From positions 1 through 61,498 of the forward strand of contig JAOZPP010000010.1 in NCBI GenBank assembly GCA_029932675.1: a DNA stretch of 61,498 nucleotides. The letters run 5' to 3'. Shown in pieces: positions 7,691 through 16,409 of this stretch. This DNA comes from a bacterium. GTDB taxonomy: Bacteria > SM23-81 > DAOVCL01. Positions within the stretch are counted from its first letter, which is position 1. Each line of letters starts with the position of its first letter. The notes below the pieces were generated by a model. The model was not told the origin of the DNA and ran no database searches. It was given only the letters and a program-made list of their open reading frames with translations. Made by a program: the position numbers and the translations under genes.

Positions 7691-10271
7691 AGCCTGCTGA
7701 AAAGTAGAGCACCCCTTTCCCCTGATGGTGCCACCCATAGTCGAGCTCTATGGGGCCAAATGGGGTGGAGAGGGCAACCCCCAGCCCTCCACCAAAGAGG
7801 GGAGAGGTAAGCTTCAGATCCTCCCTCTCCTGCCAGTAATTTCCCAGTCCCATGGCGGCCTGAAGATATAGCCCGTAGGGGAGCTTAAACCGATAAGCGA
7901 GCCCTCCCTCCAGGAGGAAATTCCCCCGGAGTTCACCTTCCCGATAACCCCAGATGGACCCTTTCCCTCCTAACCTGAATTGTTCCTCAAAGGGGAGGCT
8001 GTGATCAGAGACCCCCAGGCGGAACTTGAGGGAGAGGGTGTTCCTCTTTTTCCAAGTTTTATATGTTCTTACGGCGATAACTGCCTTTCCATATGCGGTT
8101 TGGCCCCCCAACCAACTGGGAGAAAACTCAAAGTGGAGGAGGTGATACGACCCCTTCCGGGGGAAGGGATACCTATCTACTGAGTCATCGATTGACCTCA
8201 GGCTCAGGGTGTGCAGGGAGATGGTCCTCGGGGTATAGCCCGTTCCCCATATCCCCTCTGTCTCCACCCCCTCTATCCTTCCCTCCAAAGAGGCGGTGCC
8301 CAGCCTGCCTATCCCCTCCCCGAAGGAGAAGGAGATCCCCTTCCTCTTCACCCAAAATTCCCCTTTCCTCCCCCCCTGTAGTATCCTTTCCCTCTCCTTC
8401 CTCAGGTAAGCCTGGAGCCGATAGGTGAGGTATGACCTCCATATCCTATCGGCCTTGAACCCGAGGTCGGCGCCCTCTTTGCTTCTTCCCTTTCTTAAGC
8501 TTAAAGAGACCTCATTCCCTATACCGAAGATGTTGGAATCTGTAAGCTGGAGGAGGTATTCCTCCCCCCAGAGGTGATCATACCGCACCCCGAAGCCAAG
8601 CCTTACGCTCCCCTTTTCCTTGACATAGACGGTGAGGATGGGACCCTTGGGGGACCTTTTTACCCCTATATATACCAAGTCGAAGAGGCCAGTAGCGTAA
8701 GCGTTCTCTATTCCAGCTTGCACCAGGGAGGAGTTGAAGATATCACCGGCTTTGAGGGGGAAGTACCTCAACACTACCCACTTCTTTGTCCTCCTGTTCC
8801 CGCTTAGGAGAACCTTATAGAGCCTTCCCTCCTCAATCCTATAGATGAGAAGGCCTGATGTCGGGTCGAACTTCGTCGACTCCACCTCGGCCAAGATAAA
8901 CCCCCTGTGGTGGTAGATCTCCTCCAAGGAGTCAATGTCCTCCCTCATCCAATTGTAGTTGATTGGCTCCCCCTCCCGCGATCTTAAATGGCCTTTCAGC
9001 TCCTCCTCCCCGAAGATGGTATTCCCTAAGATCTTTACCCCCCGACAGAGGGGATTCGATTTCACCTGCAGCGAAAGGTTATATCCATTGCTCCCTTTTT
9101 TCAATAGGGCACTTGCTTGGGCTAAGTTGCCCAATGCCAGCAACTTAGCCAAGCCACGCTTTATCTCCGCGGTGGAAACCCTCGCTTTTGACTTAATAGG
9201 GAAGGCATCAAGGATCTCCTCCCCCTCCCCCTTTACCTCCTCTATTGGGTAGCTTTCCCCTCTTCCCTTTGGGGATGTCTGAAGGAGGCGGCGAATCTGG
9301 GGGATCTTGGCTTTAGCCGCTTTCTCACCCCTTCTGATCATAAACTTAACCTGATTATAATCGAGGGAGGAATGTCCCTCAAGCTCAGGCTTTATCACCA
9401 AATCCGCAGTCTGGAGGAGCTTTTCTCCCGCCTGGCGGAAGACTATGGTGGCAGATCTCGTCCCAATGGCCCAAGGATTTTTCAACATCTCCTTTGGGTC
9501 GAGCTTAGCGGTTACATCTACGGCTATGACTAGGTCTGCTCCCATCTTCCTTACCACATCCACTGGGACTATATCAACCAATCCTCCGTCGGCCAAAAGG
9601 AGGGAGCCAGCCTGCACCGGGGTGAAGATCAAGGGGATGGAGATGCTTGCCCTTAAGGCCAAGGCCAGGTCTCCCCCCCCTAAGACTATCTCCTGGCCAC
9701 TGATCAGATCAGTGGTTATGGCCCGGAAGGGGATGGGCAGCCGATCAAAATCTGAACGGGCACGGTAGTTGGCCCCCAAGGTAAGGGAGGTGAAGAGGCT
9801 GGTCAGCTTCTGTCCACCGGTCAGCGCCTGCGGTAGCCTTGGCCTCCATCCCGAGAAGCTAACCTGCAGGAGGGAGCCAGGAGGACCCTCCTTTTGGGTG
9901 GAAAAGAGCTGGGTGCGGGGGGGCTTATCCCGGAAGATCTCTTTCCAGTTTACCCTTAGGGCGATCTGCTCTAACCTCTGCGGGCTATATCCGGCGGCAT
10001 ATAGCCCTCCCACAATGGCCCCCATACTCGTTCCGGCAATATAGTCTATGGGGATTTTGGCCTCCTGCAACGCCTTTAGTACCCCGATATGAGCCAGGCC
10101 TCTGGCTCCCCCTCCGCTCAAAGCCAACCCCACTTTGGGGCGGGGGGAAGTAAGCGCCTCAACCCCATTCGGCGGGTATTTCATCTCGATGAGCAGGGAA
10201 TCCCCCTGAGAGGCCAAGGACTGAGTCGCCAAAAGGAGAGCAAACAAAAGGGGGAATAACCTATTTTTCAT
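7680..10271 (-). CDS. Patatin-like phospholipase with POTRA and BamA/Omp85 barrel (PlpD type)
   Basis: 863 residues with an N-terminal signal peptide. The patatin domain (about 45-250) has the oxyanion loop 'LSGGGARGLAHIGVL', the nucleophile motif 'GTSMG' and the catalytic Asp in 'LADGGLVDIVPVDVV'. A POTRA-like stretch follows (about 410-540, 'GVKILGNTIFGEEELKGHL'). The C-terminal ~300 residues are a surface-antigen barrel ending in the aromatic-rich 'GVLYFSAGYDL'. This is the layout of type Vd autotransporters, in which the lipase is carried outward by its own barrel. The downstream subtilase overlaps by 11 bp, suggesting a shared transcript and perhaps a joint extracellular degradative role. 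ATG 10271 directly precedes the signal peptide. Confidence 0.92.
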   Translation of the reverse strand: MKNRLFPLLFALLLATQSLASQGDSLLIEMKYPPNGVEALTSPRPKVGLALSGGGARGLAHIGVLKALQEAKIPIDYIAGTSMGAIVGGLYAAGYSPQRLEQIALRVNWKEIFRDKPPRTQLFSTQKEGPPGSLLQVSFSGWRPRLPQALTGGQKLTSLFTSLTLGANYRARSDFDRLPIPFRAITTDLISGQEIVLGGGDLALALRASISIPLIFTPVQAGSLLLADGGLVDIVPVDVVRKMGADLVIAVDVTAKLDPKEMLKNPWAIGTRSATIVFRQAGEKLLQTADLVIKPELEGHSSLDYNQVKFMIRRGEKAAKAKIPQIRRLLQTSPKGRGESYPIEEVKGEGEEILDAFPIKSKARVSTAEIKRGLAKLLALGNLAQASALLKKGSNGYNLSLQVKSNPLCRGVKILGNTIFGEEELKGHLRSREGEPINYNWMREDIDSLEEIYHHRGFILAEVESTKFDPTSGLLIYRIEEGRLYKVLLSGNRRTKKWVVLRYFPLKAGDIFNSSLVQAGIENAYATGLFDLVYIGVKRSPKGPILTVYVKEKGSVRLGFGVRYDHLWGEEYLLQLTDSNIFGIGNEVSLSLRKGRSKEGADLGFKADRIWRSYLTYRLQAYLRKERERILQGGRKGEFWVKRKGISFSFGEGIGRLGTASLEGRIEGVETEGIWGTGYTPRTISLHTLSLRSIDDSVDRYPFPRKGSYHLLHFEFSPSWLGGQTAYGKAVIAVRTYKTWKKRNTLSLKFRLGVSDHSLPFEEQFRLGGKGSIWGYREGELRGNFLLEGGLAYRFKLPYGLYLQAAMGLGNYWQEREDLKLTSPLFGGGLGVALSTPFGPIELDYGWHHQGKGVLYFSAGYDL

Positions 10272-10371
10272 CGATTACCCCAAGCATATTCCAATTTTAA
10301 CCCATAAGGGGGTAGAAAGCAAGCCCAAATTGGACAGTTTAAGAGACCCAAGTAACCTCTCAAAAATTTCC

Positions 10372-10400
10372 TTGACATAGCTTGCCAATGGGAGTATCCT
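10372..10400 (+). promoter_or_regulatory. Sigma70-type promoter candidate
   Basis: TTGACA (10372-10377), 17-bp spacer, TATCCT (10395-10400), about 145 bp ahead of the exported-protein gene at 10546. It lies in the divergent gap between the minus-strand patatin gene and that gene. No other good match was seen in the gap. Confidence 0.5.
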
Positions 10401-10545
10401 TTTCCCTCGGTCTTTAACCCCCCTCAGTGTGCTTGCTCTCCTAAGAAGGGGCTATTGGGGTTTGGTTTAAGGAGAAAGGAGGTGCAAATGCTGAATTAAT
10501 GCTGATTGCGGAGAATTCTTTGATCATCTTAGTGGAGGTGTTGAA

Positions 10546-11082
10546 ATGGATAAGGCAGTAGCAATTGTGTTAAGTATAGCGCTGATCTGTATAGCGAGCA
10601 GCGGCCTTGCAGCCGATCATGGCAATTTGGCAATCGGCTACGACGGTTACGATGGGGGGGTATCGCTGCGGATGTTTCCATCCCCTAATTTTGGTCTCGA
10701 AGGGATAGTGGGGATGAGCTTCGAGGGAAGGAACAAGGACCTTGGCGATGACAATGCGGATTTCGACTTCTATCTTGGTGGTAACCTGGTTATACCGTTC
10801 AAGAAAGCTGAGAAGGCCAACCTGAATTTCTTCGTTGGCGGGGCGCTGCAGCGGGTTGATTCCCATGCAAAGGACGTTGGAAGGACCAACATCTATGGGA
10901 ACATAGGGCTAGCTCCGGAGATATTCCTGCTGGAGAACCTCTCCGTTGAGACGAAGTGTGGGATGCGGATCTCCATCATGGGGAAATCCTTTAAGGGGGC
11001 CAAGGACAATCGCTTTCGGATCCAGACCTATGGGCAAGGGGTAAGTATAGTCAGCGGGGTGGCCTTCCACTGGTACTTTTAG
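10546..11082 (+). CDS. Exported outer-membrane beta-barrel-like protein
   Basis: 178 residues. A signal peptide ('AIVLSIALICIASSGLAADH') precedes alternating strands with glycine turns: 'GNLAIGYDGYDGGVSLRMF', 'GLEGIVGMSFEGRN', 'LNFFVGGALQRVDSH'. The C-terminus ends in a barrel-like strand finishing HWYF with an aromatic last residue. The build is that of small 8-stranded porin-like proteins. GGAGG lies 8 bp before ATG 10546. It follows its own promoter candidate and is followed 131 bp later by a second exported protein. No enzymatic motif is present, and the specific function is unknown. Confidence 0.65.
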   Translation: MDKAVAIVLSIALICIASSGLAADHGNLAIGYDGYDGGVSLRMFPSPNFGLEGIVGMSFEGRNKDLGDDNADFDFYLGGNLVIPFKKAEKANLNFFVGGALQRVDSHAKDVGRTNIYGNIGLAPEIFLLENLSVETKCGMRISIMGKSFKGAKDNRFRIQTYGQGVSIVSGVAFHWYF

Positions 11083-11176
11083 GGGGTAATTGAAAAGAAG
11101 ATAGGGGTTGATTTCAATGTTGCCTGATCAGCCCCTTCCCTTAGGAGGAAGGCAGTTTGCTATCTTCCCTAAACCT

Positions 11177-11202
11177 TTGATTTCCCCCCTTAGCGAAATC
11201 AA
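11177..11202 (+). promoter_or_regulatory. Hairpin just ahead of a ribosome binding site
   Basis: TTGATTTC (11177-11184) pairs with GAAATCAA (11195-11202). The loop contains a run of C that could alternatively pair with the GGGGG of the following ribosome binding site (11203-11207), ahead of ATG 11214. This suggests possible translational control of the secreted protein gene. It is inferred from pairing only. Confidence 0.3.
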
Positions 11203-11213
11203 GGGGGAGAACT

Positions 11214-12317
11214 ATGAAAAGCTCAAGTCTGTTTGGGATACTCCTTGGGGCAGCACTCCTTCTCCTTGGAGCCACCTCCCTGGCCCAGATCGAGATTAGC
11301 TGGGATGAGTATAAGCTGGATGTGGGCACCCTTTTCGAGCAGGAGACGGCAGGGGACACAGTGGAGGTTGATCTGGGTAGTCCAGGAGGGCCACAGGTAT
11401 GGGACTTCACCTCCCAGGTTACCCCTATAGCGATAGGGTTTGTGGTTGTCAGTCCGGAGAGCACCCCCTTTGCCGATGGGTTTTCCACGGCCAACTTCGT
11501 CTTGGAGAGCTTCATCCTCGATGGTCTGATCCAGTGGCAATATCATCAGGTTACGCCCACCTATAGCGAGTTTCAGGGTTGGGGGTACCGCTACCCGGAT
11601 ACCTCCTTCTACATCAAGTTCAGCCCTCCTCGGAAGATACCCTTGCCGCTGCACTATGGTCTATCCTGGTATTACAGGTGGGGTTGGGTGGATACGATTG
11701 AGGTCGGCCCACCCCTCTGGATTACCACCCACAGCTTTCGGGGCAGGCAGGCGGTTGATGGCTATGGGACAGTAAGGATCCCCTTGGGCGAGTATGAAAC
11801 CCTCCGCCTGTGCACATTTGACACCTGCACCACCATCTCGACGGTGGGCGGAGATACGCTCTCGGCCGACACGAGTACCCATATCAGCTACTCCTGGCTC
11901 TCGGAGGGTTTCGGTGAGGTGGTCAGCGTTGCCTCCTTCCCCGGGGAGCCAGACCCAAACTTTACCCAGGCACACTGCTTCAATAGGCTCAAATCCTTCA
12001 CTGGAGCCTTTGACGAAGGGCTAACCTCCTTCCATCCTCGGGGGTTCCAGCTTGGACAGAACTTCCCTAACCCCTTCAACTCCACAACGAGGATAGGGTA
12101 TGTGCTCCCCAAGGAAGGGTTAGTCGAACTGAGAGTCTACAATACCGCCGGCCAATTGGTGAAGACTCTCGTTGAGGGGATAAGGCCCCCCGGGGGCTAT
12201 TTCACGGTTTGGGATGGAAGGAGCGATCGTGGCTCTCCGGTTAGCTCCGGGGTTTACCTCTACAAGCTAACGGTAGGGGATGGGCAACTCACCAGAAAAA
12301 TGGTCATCTTGAAGTAG
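11214..12317 (+). CDS. Secreted protein with C-terminal FlgD/T9SS-type sorting domain
   Basis: 367 residues. A signal peptide ('LFGILLGAALLLLGATSLAQ') is followed by about 250 beta-rich residues I cannot assign. The C-terminal ~85 residues form a typical sorting domain: 'LGQNFPNPFNSTTRIGYVL', 'VELRVYNTAGQLVKTLVEG', 'SSGVYLYKLTVGDGQLTRKM'. Proteins with such tails in FCB-type bacteria are exported across the outer membrane or anchored to the surface. ATG 11214 has GGGGGAGAAC ahead of it. The gene closes with a stem-loop at 12340-12378. The body could be a binding or structural domain; it carries no catalytic triad or metal motif I recognise. Confidence 0.8.
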   Translation: MKSSSLFGILLGAALLLLGATSLAQIEISWDEYKLDVGTLFEQETAGDTVEVDLGSPGGPQVWDFTSQVTPIAIGFVVVSPESTPFADGFSTANFVLESFILDGLIQWQYHQVTPTYSEFQGWGYRYPDTSFYIKFSPPRKIPLPLHYGLSWYYRWGWVDTIEVGPPLWITTHSFRGRQAVDGYGTVRIPLGEYETLRLCTFDTCTTISTVGGDTLSADTSTHISYSWLSEGFGEVVSVASFPGEPDPNFTQAHCFNRLKSFTGAFDEGLTSFHPRGFQLGQNFPNPFNSTTRIGYVLPKEGLVELRVYNTAGQLVKTLVEGIRPPGGYFTVWDGRSDRGSPVSSGVYLYKLTVGDGQLTRKMVILK

Positions 12318-12339
12318 GGGGGAATCAGCGAGGAGCGTT

Positions 12340-12378
12340 AGAATCCCCACCTTTCACCAAAGGGAAGGTGGGGATTCT
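12340..12378 (+). terminator. 14-bp stem-loop after secreted-protein gene
   Basis: AGAATCCCCACCTT (12340-12353) pairs perfectly with AAGGTGGGGATTCT (12365-12378) around an 11-nt loop, 22 bp after the stop codon. It is followed by CTCTATATAATT rather than a clean U-run, so termination may be imperfect or bidirectional. Confidence 0.6.
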
Positions 12379-12393
12379 CTATATAATTGCCCT

Positions 12394-12501
12394 AACGTGG
12401 GGGGTTCTTAAAGGGGGTATGCCCCCTTTAAGGGTGACAGCGGAACGCCATAGGGCCGGTGAGGCCCTCTGGGAAGTTAGCGACCGAAGGGAGCTAAGTT
12501 C
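12394..12501. repeat. Interspersed repeat family A, copy 2
   Basis: Reverse complement of 4019-4154, nearly identical except that it lacks about 26 internal bases. It lies in the 385-bp gap between the secreted-protein gene and the COG3044 ATPase. The rest of that gap holds copy 3 and otherwise no recognisable gene. Confidence 0.8.
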
Positions 12502-12630
12502 GCTCAGGGTGGCTTATCCTTGACAGCTCAGGGCTGGTTTCTTATCTTTCCACGATAAGAATGGAGGGTTCTCTCCCCAGGGAGTGCGTCTATTTATAGC
12601 GGTTACTGCCCCCTGAAACTTGACTGGGGG

Positions 12631-12688
12631 CGCCAGAGGGCCGGTAAGGCCCTATGGAGAAGTTAGCGACCGTAAGGGAGCTAAGTTC
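12631..12688. repeat. Interspersed repeat family A, copy 3 (partial)
   Basis: Shares 'CGCCA.AGGGCCGGT.AGGCC' and 'AGTTAGCGACCG' ... 'AGGGAGCTAAGTTC' with copy 2, in the same orientation. It ends only 14 bp before the TTG start of the ATPase gene at 12703, directly against the ribosome binding site. Confidence 0.65.
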
Positions 12689-12702
12689 TTAAGGGGGATG
12701 AA

Positions 12703-14412
12703 TTGTTAGGAAAGGAGAGACTGCGAGAGATATTGCGGAGGATCGACGGGAGGGGATACAAGGCCTACAAGGATATTGAAGGGCACTACGACTTTGGGGA
12801 TTATCTTCTCCTCATCGACCATGTGCAGGGGGACCCATTTGCTGCCCCCAGCAGGCTGAGGGTAAAGGTCCCGCAGCGGATTGCCGGTTTCCCTCCGGAC
12901 ACCTATACGACCAGAAGCAGGAGGATTGCCCTGGGAGACTTCTTGACCAGGGTCTTCGGGGAGAAGTGCCGCCTATATTGCCGTGGGGGGAGGGGAACAG
13001 GTAAGAGCGGGTTGGTCGATATAGACCACCCTGGGCAACAGATACTGGAGAGGACCTCGGTTGTGGTCAACGAAAGCTGGGTTGAGGCCCGTTTCTTCGT
13101 GGGGCTCCCTGCCGCCGGGAGGAGGATATTGGGTCGGGAGGCCGCGGAGATCCTCTTCGGGGAGCTTCCCCAAGTGGTAACAAACTCCCTGATCTTTTCC
13201 CGCATCCCCAGGGAGGAGCTATACAACCACATAAGGTCGGCAGAGGACCAGGACATCCTGCGGGGAAGGTTGGATGAACTGGGGCTTGTCTGCTTCATCG
13301 CCGAGGGAAGCATCCTCCCCCGCGCCAGTGGGGTTGACGACCGTCCCCTGAGCAAAGGGAGGGTGGTGTATTTCCGCTCCCCCCCTTCCTTAAGCGTGGA
13401 GGTGGAGCTTCCCAATAGGGGTAGGGTAAGGGGGATGGGGATACCGAAGGGGGTCACCCTCATCGTGGGGGGCGGCTATCATGGAAAATCCACCCTGCTC
13501 AATGCCATTCAACTGGGTATCTACAACCACATCCCCGGGGATGGAAGGGAGCTTGTGGTTACCGATCCCCAGGCGATAAAGATCAGGGCCGAAGATGGGC
13601 GGAGGGTGGAGAAGGTAGATATTAGCCCATTTATAAACAACCTCCCCTTTGGGAAGAGGACCGAACACTTCTCCACCGACGATGCCAGTGGAAGCACCTC
13701 TCAGGCGGCCAACATTATGGAGGCATTGGAACTGGGAGCCAGGTTGCTGCTCATCGATGAGGACACTTCTGCCACCAACTTTATGATCAGGGATCACCGG
13801 ATGCAGGAATTGGTGGCTAAGGAGAAGGAGCCGATTACCCCCTTCATCGACAAGGTCGGCCAGCTCTTCTCAGAGCGGGGGGTCTCTACCATACTTGTTT
13901 TGGGTGGTTCAGGTGACTACTTCGATGTGGCCCATACGGTGGTGATGATGGAGGACTACCTCCCCCAGGATGTCAGCGAAAAGGCGAAGGAGATCGCCTC
14001 CAAGTACAGGGCAGAGAGGAAGCCCGAAGGGGGAACTTCCTTTGGCCAAGTGGCCCAGAGGGTTCCCCTCGCCGGCTCGATCAACCCCGCCAGGGGTAAG
14101 AGGGAGGTGAAGGTGGATGTGAAGGGGCTCAGGCATATCCTCTTTGGCCGCAGCCTCATCGACCTCTCCTCCTTGGAACAGCTTGTGGATCAATCCCAGA
14201 CCGTAGCCATAGCCGCCATCATCCTCTACTGCCGGAACAGACTAATGGATGGAAAGAGATCGCTGAGCCAGATCCTTGATCTGGTGGAGGAGGAGATCGA
14301 TGAGAAGGGGTTGGACATCCTTAGTCCCAGGCATCTGGGCAACTTCGCCCGGCCGCGGATGTTGGAGGTGGGGGGGGCGATAAACAGGTTGAGGAGTCTG
14401 GCTATAAAGTAG
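12703..14412 (+). CDS. Predicted ABC-class ATPase (COG3044 / ABC_ATPase family)
   Basis: 569 residues, about the family length. The N-terminal third ('RRIDGRGYKAYKDIEGHYDF', 'YTTRSRRIALGDFLTRVF') matches this lone ATPase family. Walker A is 'IVGGGYHGKSTLLNAIQLG' (about residue 256), the signature-like part is 'DASGSTSQAANIMEALELGA', and Walker B is 'LLLIDEDTSATNFMIRD'. Similar proteins occur singly in many bacteria and archaea. A role in nucleic acid or phosphoglycerate metabolism has been guessed, but the function is unknown. The start is TTG 12703, with AAGGGGG 8 bp upstream; a nearby ATG is in another frame. It heads a plus-strand run with rpmE and thyX. Confidence 0.85.
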   Translation: MLGKERLREILRRIDGRGYKAYKDIEGHYDFGDYLLLIDHVQGDPFAAPSRLRVKVPQRIAGFPPDTYTTRSRRIALGDFLTRVFGEKCRLYCRGGRGTGKSGLVDIDHPGQQILERTSVVVNESWVEARFFVGLPAAGRRILGREAAEILFGELPQVVTNSLIFSRIPREELYNHIRSAEDQDILRGRLDELGLVCFIAEGSILPRASGVDDRPLSKGRVVYFRSPPSLSVEVELPNRGRVRGMGIPKGVTLIVGGGYHGKSTLLNAIQLGIYNHIPGDGRELVVTDPQAIKIRAEDGRRVEKVDISPFINNLPFGKRTEHFSTDDASGSTSQAANIMEALELGARLLLIDEDTSATNFMIRDHRMQELVAKEKEPITPFIDKVGQLFSERGVSTILVLGGSGDYFDVAHTVVMMEDYLPQDVSEKAKEIASKYRAERKPEGGTSFGQVAQRVPLAGSINPARGKREVKVDVKGLRHILFGRSLIDLSSLEQLVDQSQTVAIAAIILYCRNRLMDGKRSLSQILDLVEEEIDEKGLDILSPRHLGNFARPRMLEVGGAINRLRSLAIK

Positions 14413-14485
14413 TTGCTCAGAAAAGGCTTGCCCACTGGGAGTGAAAGTATTATATTAACCGGAATGAACAATGAGGAGGATTTAA

Positions 14486-14692
14486 TTGAAAAAAGGGATA
14501 CATCCAGAATACTATGAGACGACCATTACCTGCGCCTGTGGGAATGTGATCCACACCCGCTCTACGGTGAAGGATATAAAGGTGGAGATCTGCTCCAAGT
14601 GCCATCCCTTCTTCACCGGGAAGCAGAAGCTGGTCGATACCGCGGGGAGGGTAGAGAGGTTTCGGAAGAAGTATGGCCTTAAGGAAAGTTGA
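14486..14692 (+). CDS. rpmE: 50S ribosomal protein L31
   Basis: 68 residues, full length. It begins '[20 protein letters not shown]', the usual L31 start. The zinc-binding form is indicated by CxC (C16, C18) and '[13 protein letters not shown]'. It occupies the large ribosomal subunit near the central protuberance and bridges to the small subunit. The TTG start (14486) has AGGAGGATTTAA directly ahead. The stop overlaps the thyX start (TTGA), so rpmE and thyX are coupled. Confidence 0.95.
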   Translation: MKKGIHPEYYETTITCACGNVIHTRSTVKDIKVEICSKCHPFFTGKQKLVDTAGRVERFRKKYGLKES

Positions 14693-15402
14693 AGGTCAAG
14701 CTTCTCACCTATACCCCTCACCCCATAAAGGCGGTCTTTACCGCGGCGAGAAGCTGTTACTCTGCATCAGTCCCCACCCAGATCTGGAACGAGGATGAAC
14801 CGAAGGAGAGGATGCACTCCCTCATCGATAAGGTAATTGCGGCCGGCCACCAATCCGTCTTAGAACACATCAGTCTCACCTTCTCCATAGAGGGGATTTC
14901 CCGGTCTTGTTCCCATCAACTTGTGAGGCATCGTATCGCCAGCTTCAGCCAGCAGAGCCAAAGGCATGTAAGGGTTGAGGAGGGGGAATGGGTTGTCCCC
15001 CCCTCGATTGAGGCCAACCCTTCGGCCGAGGGGATATTCCAAGCCGCACTGGGCCAGATATATGTTGCTTACCGGGAGCTAATCGATTTGGGGGTTCACC
15101 CTGAGGATGCCCGCTACCTTCTCCCTAACGCCACTAAGACAAACCTGGTAATGACGATGAACCTGAGGGAGCTCTATACGGTTTCCGGAGTAAGGCTTTG
15201 TGCCCGGGCCCAATGGGAGATACGTCAGGTTTTTGAGGCGATAAGGGAGGAGCTGGTTAAGGTCGATGACCTGCGCGGCTTTGCCAGCCATCTCCAACCC
15301 ATATGCTCCCATCTTGGGTACTGTCCGGAGCAGAAATCGTGTGGCCTATTCCCGGTTAAGGGTAGCCCATCCCTCAGCGAGGAAGGGGAACCTTCGCCGT
15401 AG
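14689..15402 (+). CDS. thyX: FAD-dependent thymidylate synthase ThyX
   Basis: 237 residues, the usual ThyX length. The hallmark RHRxxxxxxxS motif reads '[11 protein letters not shown]'. '[20 protein letters not shown]' precedes it, and '[20 protein letters not shown]' and '[12 protein letters not shown]' follow. The enzyme makes dTMP from dUMP using methylene-tetrahydrofolate and NADPH through flavin, and it replaces ThyA. The TTG start at 14689 overlaps the rpmE stop by 4 bp. Its methylene-THF substrate is also the substrate of the MetF domain encoded at 47386-49191. Confidence 0.95.
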   Translation: MKVKLLTYTPHPIKAVFTAARSCYSASVPTQIWNEDEPKERMHSLIDKVIAAGHQSVLEHISLTFSIEGISRSCSHQLVRHRIASFSQQSQRHVRVEEGEWVVPPSIEANPSAEGIFQAALGQIYVAYRELIDLGVHPEDARYLLPNATKTNLVMTMNLRELYTVSGVRLCARAQWEIRQVFEAIREELVKVDDLRGFASHLQPICSHLGYCPEQKSCGLFPVKGSPSLSEEGEPSP

Positions 15403-15491
15403 CTTGGTACCCAGGGATTGGGGGGACCGGAGGTTTCCCCATATAAGGACAGGTCTTCAGACCTGCCCAAGAAAGGCTTAAGGGTATTTTA

Positions 15492-16409
15492 ATGGAAAAG
15501 CGTAAGCCCGTAGGTGGGCAGGCGGTGATTGAGGGGGTGATGATGCGCTCCCCGGAGAGGATATCCACCGCGGTGCGGAGGAAGGACGGGGAGATCGTGG
15601 TGAAGAACGTGGATTACATCTCCTTGACCAAAAGATATAAGCCATTGGGCTGGCCTCTACTTCGGGGGGTAGTGACCTTCTTCGAGACCCTGATAATTGG
15701 GATAAAGACCCTCAACTTCTCCGCCGATATTGCCCTTCAGGAGGGGGAAAAGGATCCGCCCACCGGGGAGAAGAACAGGTCGAATACCTTTATCTTAGGG
15801 GGAACCGTTATCCTCGCCTTTGGCCTGGGGCTGGTCTTCTTCTTCTTTCTCCCCCTCTTTCTGGTTAGCCTGCTCAAAGTGGAAAAGGGGGCAATAGCCT
15901 TTAACCTCACCGTGGGCGTAATCCGAATCGGCTTTTTCGTGGGTTATGTCTGGTTCATCTCCCTATTTGGAGAACTGAGAAAGGTCTTCGAATATCATGG
16001 GGCCGAGCACAAGTCGATCTTCGCCTATGAGGCAGGGGAGGAACTAAGTAAGGAGAATGTGCGCAAATACAGCACCAAACACCCCCGTTGTGGGACGAGC
16101 TTCCTCTTCATTGTGGTCATCTTGGCCATATTGGTCTTTGTCTTTGCCGATACCCTCTTTGCCCACCTCCTTGGCCACCTTCCCACCCTCCCCCAGAGGC
16201 TGGTTTACCACCTACTCCTCCTTCCCTTCATCGCCGGGATCTCCTATGAGCTCCTCCGGTTTGCGGGAAGGAGCAGCAGCCCCGTGGTCAGGTTCCTCTC
16301 CGCTCCCGGCCTTTTGCTGCAAAGGATAACTACCAAGGAACCCAACTTAGAGCAGTTAGAGGTAGCCATAGTGGCCTTAAAGGAATCCCTATCGGTTGCC
16401 GATGATTGA
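15492..16409 (+). CDS. DUF1385 membrane protein (YqhQ-like)
   Basis: 305 residues. The N-terminus 'VGGQAVIEGVMMRSPERIST' is the family signature. The middle holds hydrophobic segments ('ILGGTVILAFGLGLVFFFFL', 'IGFFVGYVWFISLFG'), then 'EYHGAEHKSIFAYEAGEEL' and 'KHPRCGTSFLFIVVILAIL', a conserved possible metal-binding patch between membrane helices. The next gene, prfA, overlaps its end by 8 bp, the common yqhQ-prfA arrangement of Firmicutes and related bacteria. The function is unknown, despite old labels as a metal-dependent enzyme. Confidence 0.9.
   Translation: MEKRKPVGGQAVIEGVMMRSPERISTAVRRKDGEIVVKNVDYISLTKRYKPLGWPLLRGVVTFFETLIIGIKTLNFSADIALQEGEKDPPTGEKNRSNTFILGGTVILAFGLGLVFFFFLPLFLVSLLKVEKGAIAFNLTVGVIRIGFFVGYVWFISLFGELRKVFEYHGAEHKSIFAYEAGEELSKENVRKYSTKHPRCGTSFLFIVVILAILVFVFADTLFAHLLGHLPTLPQRLVYHLLLLPFIAGISYELLRFAGRSSSPVVRFLSAPGLLLQRITTKEPNLEQLEVAIVALKESLSVADD

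Noticed and set aside
8185-8442. Frame inside the patatin-barrel gene
   Set aside because: A shadow of a gene with strong domain evidence on the same strand in another frame.
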